Of a stretch of 64,000 nt of DNA, positions 35,167 through 45,668 are shown piece by piece. The notes beneath the pieces were generated by a model. The model saw nothing but the letters and a program-made list of their open reading frames with translations, ran no database searches and was not told the DNA's origin. The stretch's first letter is position 1, and each line of letters opens with the position of its first letter. The stretch comes from CAZUAQ01 sp964618455 (GTDB lineage Bacteria; Planctomycetota; Phycisphaerae; UBA1845; PWPN01), in contig CAZUAQ010000029.1 of NCBI GenBank assembly GCA_964618455.1, positions 1 to 64,000 of the forward strand, read 5' to 3'. The translations under genes were made by a program, and so were the position numbers.

Positions 35167-35760
35167 ATGAAATACGGTTCTGGAAAGTATATGACGATCG
35201 CTGCGTTGCTCCTGATCGTGGAGGCGGCCGCAGCAGCCGAAGAGGGTGGGGACATCAATCTCTTCGGAGGCGATCTCGGCGTAGCGCTGTGGTCGCTCCT
35301 GATCTTCGGGCTGGTGGTGTTCGTCCTTGGCAAGTTCGCCTGGGGTCCGCTGCTCGGGGCGCTGCAGCAGCGCGAGTCGTTCATCCGGGAGTCGCTGGAA
35401 TCGGCGAAGAAGGATCGTGAGACGGCCGAGGCACACCTGAAGGAATTCGAGGAGCGGCTGGCCAAGGCACGGGAAGAGGCGTCGGCGATCGTGGACGAAG
35501 GGCGTCGCGACGCGGAAGAGACGGCCAAGCGCATCCTGAGCGATGCGAAGAGCGCCGCCAAGGCCGAGCAGGATCGGGCGGTACGCGAGATCGAGATCGC
35601 GCGGAACACGGCATTGAAGGATCTCTACGATCAGTCGTCGCAACTGGCGATGACGATGGCGACGTCGGTGCTGAAGCGCGAGATGAAGCCGGAGGATCAC
35701 GAGCAGTTGATCCGCGACACGCTGGCGCAGGTGCGGGACGGCTCGCAGAGTGCGAACTGA
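35167..35760 (+). CDS. atpF: F-type ATP synthase subunit b with signal-peptide-like extension
   Basis: This 197-residue subunit starts at ATG 35167. The anchoring helix is DLGVALWSLLIFGLVVFVLGKFAW, followed by a long charged coiled coil (LQQRESFIRESLESAKKDRE onward) that forms the peripheral stalk and binds delta. Before the anchor is an additional hydrophobic stretch ending in Ala-rich sequence (YMTIAALLLIVEAAAAAEEGG), which looks like a cleavable signal peptide. Such an extension is not present in Escherichia coli b. The order atpE-atpF-atpH is standard. Confidence 0.93.
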   Translation: MKYGSGKYMTIAALLLIVEAAAAAEEGGDINLFGGDLGVALWSLLIFGLVVFVLGKFAWGPLLGALQQRESFIRESLESAKKDRETAEAHLKEFEERLAKAREEASAIVDEGRRDAEETAKRILSDAKSAAKAEQDRAVREIEIARNTALKDLYDQSSQLAMTMATSVLKREMKPEDHEQLIRDTLAQVRDGSQSAN

Positions 35761-35799
35761 GGCGAAGGGTAACCTCGCCCGGGAATGAGACGCTAGACC

Positions 35800-36408
35800 A
35801 TGGCCCACTCCAACGATGATTCGATGGCGATCGCGGATGTCTACGCCGACGCGTTGCTCGCGGCGGCGCGCGACGTCCAGCAGGACGAGGACGTTGCCGC
35901 CGAGATGACCGACCTCGTCCGCTACATGGACGAGAACGCGGACTTCGATGCGTTCCTGACGTCGGACTCGGTGGATGACGATCCGCGGCGGGCGTCGCTG
36001 GAGAAGCTGTTCCGCGGCAAGATGAACGACCTGCTGCTCAACGCGCTGCTGGTCCTGAACGACCGCTTCCGGCTGGATCTCCTGCGGAAAGTGGCGCGGT
36101 GTGTCGAGCTCCGCATGGCAGAGCAGCATCATCAGAAGGAAGTGACGATTGAGACGGCGATGACGCTGACGGACAAGGTGAAGTCGCAGATTCAGCAGGA
36201 CGTCAGCCGGCTGATCGACCGGGAGGCGATTCTGATCGAGAAGGTCGATCCGGACCTGATCGGCGGGATCGTGATCCGGTACGGGGATCAGCAGATCGAC
36301 GGAAGCGTGGCGTCGCGATTGAAGCGGTTGCGCAGGCGTCTGCGGGATCGTATGACGGAAGAAGTGCATCAAGGGCGCGGTTACGAAGCCGCGCCCACGG
36401 GTGAGTGA
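35800..36408 (+). CDS. atpH: F-type ATP synthase subunit delta
   Basis: This 202-residue subunit links the b stalk to F1. Family marks are the start IADVYADALLAAARD, the helix-rich N-terminal domain, LLNALLVLNDRFRLDLL and the C-terminal DPDLIGGIVIRYGDQQIDGSVASRLKRLRR. The length is somewhat greater than the usual 178, mostly at the C-terminus. It lies between atpF and atpA. Confidence 0.93.
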   Translation: MAHSNDDSMAIADVYADALLAAARDVQQDEDVAAEMTDLVRYMDENADFDAFLTSDSVDDDPRRASLEKLFRGKMNDLLLNALLVLNDRFRLDLLRKVARCVELRMAEQHHQKEVTIETAMTLTDKVKSQIQQDVSRLIDREAILIEKVDPDLIGGIVIRYGDQQIDGSVASRLKRLRRRLRDRMTEEVHQGRGYEAAPTGE

Positions 36409-36480
36409 TCGGAGCGTTCCGATCGTGGCCGATGAGGCGGTCCGGACAGGGCCGATCTTCTCGCGGAAGGGTGCTACGGC

Positions 36481-38151
<1,671 letters not shown>

Positions 38152-38214
38152 ACCGTTTGTCGGGCATTGCGCGACAAGGCTGCATCCAGAGATTGAAGTA
38201 AGGGATTCGGGTTC

Positions 38215-39123
38215 ATGGCCAAGGCACGAGCGATCGTCAAGCGGCGTAAGGCCGTCCAGAACATTCGCAAGATCACGCGGACGATGCAGTTGATCGCCAC
38301 CGCGCGGTACCAGGCGGCCATGAATCGCGCGGTCCGCTCGCGTCCCTACACCGAGCACATCACGAAGCTCGTCGAGCAGCTTTCACGCGGCAAGGGCACC
38401 ATCGATCATCCGCTGCTGCAGGAGAACACCGAATCGAAGAAGGCGGTGATGATCGTCATCACGAGTAACCGCGGCTTGTGCGGCGGTTACAACGCGTCGC
38501 TGCTTCGCGAGGCGGTGGATCAATACCAGCAGCTTGACGCGGCGGGGATCGAACGTGAGCTTCACGCCATGGGCAAGAAGGGCATCGCGTTCTTCGATTT
38601 CCGCAAGTACACGATGGCGGAGCGGGAGACGCGCTTCGAGGACAAGCCGCAGTTCGCCGAGGTCGAGCCGATCGCGCAGGACCTCATGGATCGTTACGAG
38701 CGTGGCGAGATCGACGCAGTCTACGTCACCTACATGAAATTCATTTCCGTCGGCGTCCAGCGGCCCGAGACGATGAAGCTGCTGCCGATCGAGCGTCCGG
38801 GCGCGACCACGGATGACCCGGCGGCGCAAGCCGATCTCGCCGAGCAGTCCAGTGGATCCGGCGAGTTGATGTACGACTTCAGTCCGCCGGCCGAGGAGTT
38901 GTTGCAGGAATTGCTGCCCGAGACGGTGAAGATCCGGCTGTTCCAGTGCTTTATCGATGCGGCGGTGAGCGAGCAGGTTGCGCGGATGGTCGCGATGAAG
39001 GCCGCGACGGACGCCGCCGGTGACATGATCAAGCGCTTGACCAATATGTACAACCGTGCCCGCCAGACGCAGATTACGCTTGAACTGCTCGACATCGTGA
39101 GCGGGGCGGAATCGCTGAAATAG
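38215..39123 (+). CDS. atpG: F-type ATP synthase subunit gamma
   Basis: This 302-residue central-shaft subunit has the conserved N-terminal coiled coil (RKAVQNIRKITRTMQLIATARYQ) and C-terminal coiled coil (MVAMKAATDAAGDMIKRLTNMYNRARQ then ITLELLDIVSGAESL). The middle Rossmann-like part has VITSNRGLCGGYNA. All marks needed for rotation within alpha3-beta3 are present. Its TAG stop is directly followed by the GTG of an SGNH hydrolase gene instead of atpD. Confidence 0.95.
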   Translation: MAKARAIVKRRKAVQNIRKITRTMQLIATARYQAAMNRAVRSRPYTEHITKLVEQLSRGKGTIDHPLLQENTESKKAVMIVITSNRGLCGGYNASLLREAVDQYQQLDAAGIERELHAMGKKGIAFFDFRKYTMAERETRFEDKPQFAEVEPIAQDLMDRYERGEIDAVYVTYMKFISVGVQRPETMKLLPIERPGATTDDPAAQADLAEQSSGSGELMYDFSPPAEELLQELLPETVKIRLFQCFIDAAVSEQVARMVAMKAATDAAGDMIKRLTNMYNRARQTQITLELLDIVSGAESLK

Positions 39124-39855
39124 GTGCCGGGCGATCCGGGTGGTGTGCGACAGGTGTTCGACGAGGTCTTGAAACTGGTTCCGCCCGGCTCCGCCACGCA
39201 GGGCATGGCCTTGCAGGCGGGGGATCGCATCGTTGCGATCGGCGACAGTATCACCGAGGACGGTGGCTGGCTGCGGGCGATCCAGCAGGTGCTGTCGCAG
39301 CACTACGCGGACCTGAACATACCGCCGATCGTGAATCGCGGCATCGGCGGGCAGAAGGCCGAAGACCTGATTGCCCGGTTCGAGCGGGATGTGATCGCCG
39401 CCGGGCCGAACGTGGTGACGCTTTCGGTCGGCATCAACGACGTGTGGCACCGCCTCGGCACGCCGCACGATCCGAACGTGCTCGAAGCGTACGAACGCAA
39501 CGTCGAGGCGATGGTCACGAAAGCCCGGGATGCCGGGGCACGTGTGTATCTGCTGACGCCGACGGTGATCGTGGAAGAGCGCGACTCGGAAGGCAATCGG
39601 CGGCTCGCGAAATACGTGGATGCCTGCCGGGCGGTGGCGGATCGAAGCGAAGCGGTGCGGGTGGATCTGTACCGGCTGTTCCTGGAGGCGATCGATCGCC
39701 TGGCGTCGGGGGAGGCGGACGTGAGTTTCCGCCGGTTCACGACCGACGGCGTGCACATGGAGCCGCAGGGCAATGTGCTGATGGCGATCGGCGTGATGCG
39801 GGCCTTCGGAATTCCGGACGAGACCCTGCGGGCCACGCGCCTCGACGATGTGTAA
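39124..39855 (+). CDS. SGNH/GDSL-family hydrolase inserted between atpG and atpD
   Basis: This 243-residue protein starts at GTG 39124, touching the atpG stop; ATG 39205 is a possible alternative and gives a normal SGNH start. SGNH blocks are clear: GDSITEDGGW (catalytic Ser), NRGIGGQ (Gly), SVGINDVWHR (Asn) and TTDGVHM (catalytic Asp and His). There is no signal peptide, so it should be cytoplasmic. The family includes esterases, lipases and acetylhydrolases; planctomycete members often act on sugar acetyl esters. It has no known role in ATP synthase, yet it sits inside the operon in the same direction and appears translationally coupled to atpG. Confidence 0.88.
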   Translation: MPGDPGGVRQVFDEVLKLVPPGSATQGMALQAGDRIVAIGDSITEDGGWLRAIQQVLSQHYADLNIPPIVNRGIGGQKAEDLIARFERDVIAAGPNVVTLSVGINDVWHRLGTPHDPNVLEAYERNVEAMVTKARDAGARVYLLTPTVIVEERDSEGNRRLAKYVDACRAVADRSEAVRVDLYRLFLEAIDRLASGEADVSFRRFTTDGVHMEPQGNVLMAIGVMRAFGIPDETLRATRLDDV

Positions 39856-39992
39856 ACGTCGAGCGGTAAAGATGCCGGATCGGCGGGAAGACGGACAAAA
39901 CAAGTGAGATAACGGTCGCGAACCGGATGTGCGGGGAAACGCGGCCTGGGTGTTGACGCGGAAGAACGACGTCGACGAAAGAGCGAAAAGAG

Positions 39993-41459
39993 ATGGCTGA
40001 ATCAAACGGACAGAACATCGGACGGGTAACGCAAGTGATCGGATCGACGCTGGACGCCGAATTCCCCGAGAATCGGATGCCGAAGATCTACAACGCGTTG
40101 CAGGCGAAGATCGAGCGCAAGGTCGGCGACACCACTGAAACGCGCACGCTGTGGTGCGAGGTGGCGATGCACCTGGGCGGCGGATCGGTGCGGGCGGTGG
40201 CGCTGGGCGGTACCGACGGCCTGATCCGCGGCGCGGAGATCGTCGACCTCGGCGCGCCGGTGTCGGTGCCGGTCGGTCACGAGACGTTGGGCCGCGTGTT
40301 CAACCTTGTGGGCGATCCCATCGACAAGCGCGGCCCGGTGAACGCGACCGATCGTCGGCCGATTCACCACGAGCCGCCGGCGTTCGCGGACCTCACGCCC
40401 AAGTCGGAAATGATGGAGACGGGCATCAAGGTCGTGGACCTGCTGGCCCCGTTCGTGCGCGGTGGCAAGATCGGTCTGTTCGGCGGTGCCGGTCTCGGCA
40501 AGACGGTCATCGTGCAGGAGATGATCGCCCGTATCGCCCGTGAGCATTCGGGGTACTCGGTGTTCGCCGGTGTGGGCGAGCGGACACGTGAGGGCAACGA
40601 CCTCTGGCTCGAAATGCAGGAGGCGGAGTTCAAGGACAACGAGGGCAACGTCAAGGCGGTCATGGATCACACCGCCATGGTGTTCGGCCAGATGAACGAG
40701 CCGCCGGGCGCGCGACTTCGCGCGGCACTGAGCGCCCTGACGATCGCCGAGTGGTTCCGCGACGAGTCGGGGGCGGACACGATGCTCTTCGTGGACAACG
40801 TGTTCCGGTTTTCGCAGGCGGGTTCGGAAGTGTCGGCGTTGCTCGGGCGCATGCCGTCGGCGGTGGGCTACCAGCCGACGCTCTCGACGGAGATGGGTGA
40901 GCTACAGGAGCGCATCACGTCGACGAAGTTCGGGGCCATCACCTCGGTGCAGGCGGTCTACGTACCGGCGGACGACCTGACCGACCCCGCGCCGGCCACG
41001 ACGTTTACCCACCTCGACGCGTTCATCGTGCTGGCCCGCAGCATCAGTGAAAAGGGCATCTATCCGGCGATCGATCCGCTGGCGTCGTCCAGCCGGATTC
41101 TCGACCCGCAGTACGTGGGCGATCGCCATTACGCGGTGGCGCGTGAAGTTCAGCAGATTCTCCAGCGTTATCGCGACCTGCAGGACATCATCGCGATTCT
41201 CGGTGTGGACGAGCTGTCCGAGGAGGACAAGTTGATCGTCGCCCGGGCGCGAAAGATCGAGCGCTTCTTCTCGCAGCCGTTCTTCGTGGCCGAGCCGTTC
41301 ACCGGTTTCCCCGGGAACTATACGAAGAAAGAGGACACGATCCGCAGCTTCGAGGAGATCGTCGGTGGCAAGTGGGATCACCTGCCAGAGCAGGCGTTCA
41401 TGTACGTCGGCAGTATCGAAGAGGCGGCGGCGAAGGCGGAGAAGCTGGCCCAGGGCTGA
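39993..41459 (+). CDS. atpD: F-type ATP synthase subunit beta
   Basis: This 488-residue catalytic subunit has the P-loop GGAGLGKT at 164-171 (the usual motif is GGAGVGKT). The catalytic Glu is in GVGERTREGNDLW; Walker B is TMLFVDNVFRFSQAG; the DELSEED-like segment reads DELSEEDK. Length and domains match the family. It is 137 bp downstream of the SGNH hydrolase gene, a region with no other feature, and is followed by atpC. Confidence 0.97.
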   Translation: MAESNGQNIGRVTQVIGSTLDAEFPENRMPKIYNALQAKIERKVGDTTETRTLWCEVAMHLGGGSVRAVALGGTDGLIRGAEIVDLGAPVSVPVGHETLGRVFNLVGDPIDKRGPVNATDRRPIHHEPPAFADLTPKSEMMETGIKVVDLLAPFVRGGKIGLFGGAGLGKTVIVQEMIARIAREHSGYSVFAGVGERTREGNDLWLEMQEAEFKDNEGNVKAVMDHTAMVFGQMNEPPGARLRAALSALTIAEWFRDESGADTMLFVDNVFRFSQAGSEVSALLGRMPSAVGYQPTLSTEMGELQERITSTKFGAITSVQAVYVPADDLTDPAPATTFTHLDAFIVLARSISEKGIYPAIDPLASSSRILDPQYVGDRHYAVAREVQQILQRYRDLQDIIAILGVDELSEEDKLIVARARKIERFFSQPFFVAEPFTGFPGNYTKKEDTIRSFEEIVGGKWDHLPEQAFMYVGSIEEAAAKAEKLAQG

Positions 41460-41524
41460 GGCGCGATGAATCATTGCGGCGGCGGATCGAATTAGTGGTC
41501 CGCACGGCGATGCGGGAGCATGAG

Positions 41525-41926
41525 ATGGCCGGGACGGAAATGCAATGCAGCGTGATCACGCCGGAAGGCAAAGCCTTCGAGGGCGCGGCGACGGAAGTCG
41601 TGATCCCCGCGCATGACGGTGAGATCGGAATCCTGCACGATCACGCGCCGCTGGTGTGCAAGCTCGGCGCCGGTTCGTTGCGGGTCAGTGCCGAGGGCAC
41701 CACGCAGCGCTGGTTTCTCGAGGGGGGGTTCTGCCAGGTGGTGGAAAACCGCGTGACCATCCTGACGCAGCATGCCCTCACGCCTGACAAGATCGATGTC
41801 GAATCCGCCCGGCAGGAACTCGCCGACGCCAAGGAATTGCCCACCCGCGACGAGATCGACGCCCGCCGTAAGGCGGAAGCCGAAGCCAGCGCCCGCGCCA
41901 AACTGCGCATGGCGAAGAAGAAGTAA
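41525..41926 (+). CDS. atpC: F-type ATP synthase subunit epsilon
   Basis: This 133-residue protein starts at ATG 41525, 6 nt after GGGAG. The N-terminal beta-sandwich has CSVITPEGKAFEG, the family pattern AHDGEIGILHDHAPLV, and GGFCQVVENRVTILT. The C-terminal helical hairpin is DVESARQELADAKE followed by an Ala/Lys-rich helix. It couples the rotor to F1 and can inhibit ATP hydrolysis. It closes the ATP synthase operon; no terminator was found behind it. Confidence 0.93.
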   Translation: MAGTEMQCSVITPEGKAFEGAATEVVIPAHDGEIGILHDHAPLVCKLGAGSLRVSAEGTTQRWFLEGGFCQVVENRVTILTQHALTPDKIDVESARQELADAKELPTRDEIDARRKAEAEASARAKLRMAKKK

Positions 41927-42102
41927 GCCTCCACCCCGCCAACTCTGGATATCGGTCGTTGAGGCCGAGTTCCCCAATCGATGGGTTTCATACCCTCTCC
42001 TGCTTGTGAACATCGCCCCTGCTTGCATCGCGTAGCACGGATTCGCTACGATGAGATCGGGGATGATGTGGCCACCGTTCGGCACGAGAGCAGGGCAACC
42101 CG

Positions 42103-42705
42103 TTGAATACCACGCGCACCTATCTCCTGCAGGCGATTCAGGAAGGCGATGACAGCCTGGCCTGGAACCGCTTCTACCGCCTGTACGCCACGCTCCTTCG
42201 CAACTTTTTGCGGCGCATGGGGCTCACCGAGCATGAAGCAGAAGATGTCACGCAGGAAGTGCTGATGGTCGCGCACAAGTCCCTGAAGGACGGCGTATAC
42301 GATCGCAGCCGGGGCAAGTTTCGCTCGTGGCTGTACGGCATCGCCCGGCGGCTGGCACTGGCGACGCTGCGCGCCCGACGCCGGCGTACGCGCGTGCAGT
42401 GGGTGGACGACACCGGACGTCAAATGCTCGACACGCTCGAAGACCACGGCGAAGACCCCGCGATGAAGCTCTGGGAGGAGGAGTGGCGCTACGCCATGCT
42501 CGATGAGGGCCTGCGCTACGCCGAACAGTGCGTGGGCGAAAAGGTGTTTCGCGCGTTCACGCTCTTTGCCGTCGAGCGCCGGCCGGCCGAGGAGGTCGCG
42601 CACATGCTGGAGATCGCGCCGGCCAGCGTCTATGTCTACAAGAATCGCGTGCTGACGGCGGTGAAGCGATGGGTCAGCCAGTACGAAGATGAGGATGAGT
42701 CCTGA
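42103..42705 (+). CDS. ECF-type RNA polymerase sigma factor
   Basis: This 200-residue protein starts at TTG 42103, preceded by GCAGGG. Sigma region 2 is visible as RFYRLYATLLRNFLRRMGLTEHEAEDVTQEVLM and KFRSWLYGIARRLAL; region 4 as AFTLFAVERRPAEEVAHMLEIAPASVYVYKNRVLTAV. The linker is charged. It directly precedes, with a TGATG overlap, a Ser/Thr kinase gene. In planctomycetes such ECF factors are often controlled by a linked kinase rather than an anti-sigma factor; that mode of control is inferred here from gene order. Confidence 0.88.
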   Translation: MNTTRTYLLQAIQEGDDSLAWNRFYRLYATLLRNFLRRMGLTEHEAEDVTQEVLMVAHKSLKDGVYDRSRGKFRSWLYGIARRLALATLRARRRRTRVQWVDDTGRQMLDTLEDHGEDPAMKLWEEEWRYAMLDEGLRYAEQCVGEKVFRAFTLFAVERRPAEEVAHMLEIAPASVYVYKNRVLTAVKRWVSQYEDEDES

Positions 42706-44348
42706 TGCCCGGCATGCCCGATGCTCCCGACCCGATGCCCCCGCGCGATCCGGATCCATCGACACCGGAGCCCGTGAAGCCGGCGCAACCCGGAGAGGAT
42801 CCGCGCGAGGAGGAGACGGTCTTCGATGAGAGCGAAGCCACCTGGTCGCTGGACGATCTGCGCGTGGTGATGCAACGCCGCCAGAAGGAGACGCTGGCAA
42901 TCCCTCCCGCCGAGGCATTGCAGGGCCATCGCGTCGGCAGATATGTGCTGGGCAAGCTGCTCGGCGAGGGCGGCATGGCGCGGGTGTACCGCGCGATGGA
43001 TACCGAAACGGAACACCCGGTGGCGTTCAAGGTGCTCAAGCCGCAGTACCAGACCGATCCCGATCTGTCGGCCCGTTTCGAGCGCGAGGCGCGCAGCATG
43101 GCGGATCTGGCGCACGACCACGTGGTCAAGGTACTCGACGTGGTCAGGGAAGCGCCGCTCAACGCCATCGTGATGGAACTTCTCAGCGGCGGGAGTCTGC
43201 GGGATCGTATCGCCGAGATTCGCAACAGCACCCGTCGGGCGGACATCGCCGAAGGGGTCACGATGATTACGCAGGCGGCCCAGGGCATCCACGTCGCCCA
43301 CCAGCGGGGTATCGTTCATCGCGATGTGAAGCCGTCAAACCTCCTGCTGGACGAAGAGGGACGGGTGAAGGTGGCGGACTTCGGCACGGTGCACGTGCTC
43401 GAGAACACGACGTGGCTGACCGGTGTCGGCCAGCAGGTGGGCACACCGGGCTACATGAGCCCCGAGCAGTGCGCGGGGGAACGGGTGACGCCGGCAAGCG
43501 ACGTGTATTCCCTGGGGGTGACGCTGCACGAGTTGCTGACCGGGCGGCTGCCCTTCGAGATGGAAGAGGCGAGCCCGTTCGCGTTGATGCTCAAGCATAT
43601 CTCCGAACCGCCGGCGGACCCGCGCGTGTACCGCGAGGAACTGCCTGAGTGGCTGGCGGAGATCATCCTTCGCACACTGAACAAGAAGCCGCAGGAGCGC
43701 TACGCGCAGGCGGGCGAACTGGCCGACGCGCTGCGCGAAGGGACGCATCGGCTTTCGCGCGACGCGGCAAGCAAGTCGGCGCCGGCCGAGTGGCAGATGG
43801 ACCTGGCGTCGGTGCGCACGCGGCTCGAGCAGTTACCGCAGCGGGCGATCGTGTACTGGGCGTGCCGCTGCGCCCGGCGCGTGCAGTCGCGCAATCCGGA
43901 TCCGCGCGTGCAGCGTGCCCTGGAGATGGCGGAGTCGACCGTGATCGAGCCTGAGACGGGGGACACCCATGCGTCCGTGACACGGGCGTTGTCGAAGATT
44001 CGCGCGTTGCGTGCGGCGTCGCTGCGCGCGGCGTACGCGGAGATGCGCACGCAGGAGACGGGTGCGGCGGCGGAGGCGGCGAAAGCTGCGGCCGCCGCGG
44101 CGGCGTGCGCGGCAGCGCGATGTATCGATGATGCCGCCGCCGATGCGACCTTTGCGGCACGGAGCGCCCTGGCGGCGCTGGGCGATCAGCCCGAAACGGT
44201 CAAACGCTTCTGGCGCGAAGCCCGGGCCGATTTCAAATTCCTGCGTGAACTCTGCGAAGGGCAGGAAGGCACCGTGGGCAAACCGATTCCCAGGAACAGC
44301 CTGGACCAACTGGATAAGCACACGGATCCGTTGAGCGGTTTTTTCTGA
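42705..44348 (+). CDS. Hanks-type serine/threonine protein kinase
   Basis: This 547-residue protein starts within the stop of the sigma factor gene. After a Pro/Glu-rich N-terminus (1-70), a kinase domain spans about 80-345: Gly-rich loop LLGEGGMARVYRA (85-97), ATP-binding Lys 109 (VAFK), HRDVKPSN (205-212), DFG 225-227, GTPGYMSPEQ activation segment. All catalytic residues are present. The C-terminal 190 residues are helical and extremely Ala-rich (about 460-500), with no membrane segment, so the kinase is probably cytoplasmic. It likely phosphorylates the adjacent sigma factor or its partner. Confidence 0.92.
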   Translation: MPGMPDAPDPMPPRDPDPSTPEPVKPAQPGEDPREEETVFDESEATWSLDDLRVVMQRRQKETLAIPPAEALQGHRVGRYVLGKLLGEGGMARVYRAMDTETEHPVAFKVLKPQYQTDPDLSARFEREARSMADLAHDHVVKVLDVVREAPLNAIVMELLSGGSLRDRIAEIRNSTRRADIAEGVTMITQAAQGIHVAHQRGIVHRDVKPSNLLLDEEGRVKVADFGTVHVLENTTWLTGVGQQVGTPGYMSPEQCAGERVTPASDVYSLGVTLHELLTGRLPFEMEEASPFALMLKHISEPPADPRVYREELPEWLAEIILRTLNKKPQERYAQAGELADALREGTHRLSRDAASKSAPAEWQMDLASVRTRLEQLPQRAIVYWACRCARRVQSRNPDPRVQRALEMAESTVIEPETGDTHASVTRALSKIRALRAASLRAAYAEMRTQETGAAAEAAKAAAAAAACAAARCIDDAAADATFAARSALAALGDQPETVKRFWREARADFKFLRELCEGQEGTVGKPIPRNSLDQLDKHTDPLSGFF

Positions 44349-44379
44349 TCGCCGTGCAATGGAGTCGCTCGAGCACGGG

Positions 44380-44385
44380 TATAAT
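44380..44385 (+). promoter_or_regulatory. Possible -10 box upstream of the zinc-ribbon gene
   Basis: A perfect TATAAT lies 59 bp before the ATG. The expected -35 region (caatgg) is poor. Confidence 0.4.
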
Positions 44386-44444
44386 CGGATGAAAGGGGAC
44401 GCTTCGTCCGTTCTACGTTTCGAGTTGACCAAAGGGAGGTTGCC

Positions 44445-44669
44445 ATGACCGAACGTCAATGCCCGAGCTGCGGATCCACATCACTCGAACCCGGCCACGT
44501 GCAGAGCACGGGAGCCATCTACTTCCGTCCGGACAATACCAGGTTCCTCACGCTCAAGACCGCCGACGTGCGGCTGCATGCCAATCTCTGCACGGAGTGC
44601 GGCGTGGTGACCTTGGTGGGTAACGTGGAGAAAGCGCGACGACTCACGGAGAAAACGGCGGCGTACTGA
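44445..44669 (+). CDS. Small zinc-ribbon protein
   Basis: This 74-residue protein has AGGGAGG before the ATG. Two Cys pairs, CPSCGS (6-9) and CTECGV (about 50-53), form a zinc-ribbon-like knuckle arrangement separated by about 40 residues, with YFRPDNTRFLTLKTADV between them. Such small proteins may bind RNA, DNA or a partner; no function is known. It follows the kinase by 96 bp and may be expressed from its own promoter. Confidence 0.75.
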   Translation: MTERQCPSCGSTSLEPGHVQSTGAIYFRPDNTRFLTLKTADVRLHANLCTECGVVTLVGNVEKARRLTEKTAAY

Positions 44670-44771
44670 AGCAATCCCGATGGGGCCACCGATGCGCCGT
44701 ATCGGTGTGCCCAATACAACCTCTTGCCGAAATGTACCGACTTGCCTGCTTGGGGGTGAGGCGCAACACGC

Positions 44772-44860
44772 TCAGCGCAGGTCATCGAGATCGATCCCCG
44801 CCTTTTCGAGTTCGACGTCGGGCGGCTGTGCCGTCTCCATCAGCCGGCGGACGAGGGCGT
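44772..44860 (-). pseudogene. Remnant of the 3' end of a TPR gene
   Basis: The minus strand here translates as ALVRRLMETAQPPDVELEKA followed by GIDLDDLR and a stop. It is nearly identical to the C-terminus of the TPR protein at 45669-47060, but nothing of the rest of that gene is attached. It shares 70 identical bases with that gene's end and overlaps the last codons of the HEAT-type lipoprotein gene in a different frame. It is best read as the scar of a duplication or recombination. Confidence 0.7.
44791..44860. repeat. 70-bp direct repeat, copy 1
   Basis: Identical over 70 bases to 45679-45748. It lies at the 3' end of the HEAT-type lipoprotein gene, whose last six residues it encodes in a shifted frame. 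Confidence 0.9.
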
Positions 44861-45619
44861 GGTATCCGATGCCGACCGATGCTCCATCTCTCGCAGGGCC
44901 GGCATGATCTGCTGATCAATGACCCACTTCGGCGTCTCCGGATGATCGTGAAGCTGTTTCAGCAATGGCAGAAGAAGGTCATCAAGATGATGCAGATGCC
45001 TAAGATGCGCGATGGCGCCCCATCGGCATTCCCAGAAGATATCAATATCCGATACTTCGTTCTCCGGCGTGAGCGGTTCCAGGGATTGGAGCAGCCATTC
45101 TTTCGCGTCGTTCTGTTCTTCGAAGTTGTCAACGCGAACAAGTGCTCCAGCAAGGTGAGTCTTTGCTTGGGGTTCCTCTTCGGAATGAAAGGCGTCCTTG
45201 AGCTGTTGGACTTGATTCTCATTCAGTCTGTCGATATCTGCCACCGCCGTAGCACTATACACACGAACAATGGGCACCGTTTCAGTATCGATCCTATCCA
45301 GAAGTTCTTGGGTCAATGCGCTGGCGTCGCTGCCCAGCTCGCCAATCACATACGCAGTACTCATGCGTAAACTGCTCTCAGGAGCATTCATTCCCGCGCG
45401 GAGTGCCTTGAGCGATTCCGGAAGATTTTCCCGAATGAAGGTAATGTCTTCTTTGGGGGGAAGGTACATGCCCAGGTCTGACCACGAATCAACAATGTCG
45501 GCCGGCGTACGAGATTCATCTTCTCTGGAACACCCGACGAGCAAGAAACCGCACATCAGCCATGCCACGCCGGACAGAAAGAAAAGGCGAGAGTTCAGTG
45601 ATGTGTAACAATAGTCCAC
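44840..45619 (-). CDS. Lipoprotein with HEAT-like repeats
   Basis: This 259-residue protein starts at GTG 45619 (GAGG 9 nt upstream); the frame is open to TTG 45661. A lipoprotein signal ends at LLVGC. The mature part has helical HEAT/Armadillo-like units: LPESLKALRAGMNAPESSLRMSTAYVIGELG, then ALTQELLDRI and VRVYSATAVADI. Such repeats form protein-binding solenoids. The gene is visibly less GC-rich than its neighbours and is flanked by a 70-bp direct repeat. Its final six residues (TPSSAG) are read from that repeat, so the original C-terminus may have been replaced. Confidence 0.72.
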   Translation of the reverse strand: MDYCYTSLNSRLFFLSGVAWLMCGFLLVGCSREDESRTPADIVDSWSDLGMYLPPKEDITFIRENLPESLKALRAGMNAPESSLRMSTAYVIGELGSDASALTQELLDRIDTETVPIVRVYSATAVADIDRLNENQVQQLKDAFHSEEEPQAKTHLAGALVRVDNFEEQNDAKEWLLQSLEPLTPENEVSDIDIFWECRWGAIAHLRHLHHLDDLLLPLLKQLHDHPETPKWVIDQQIMPALREMEHRSASDTTPSSAG

Positions 45620-45668
45620 TATGGAATACCTCGACTTGCATTCGATATGAGGAAAAGACAAAGCCGCG

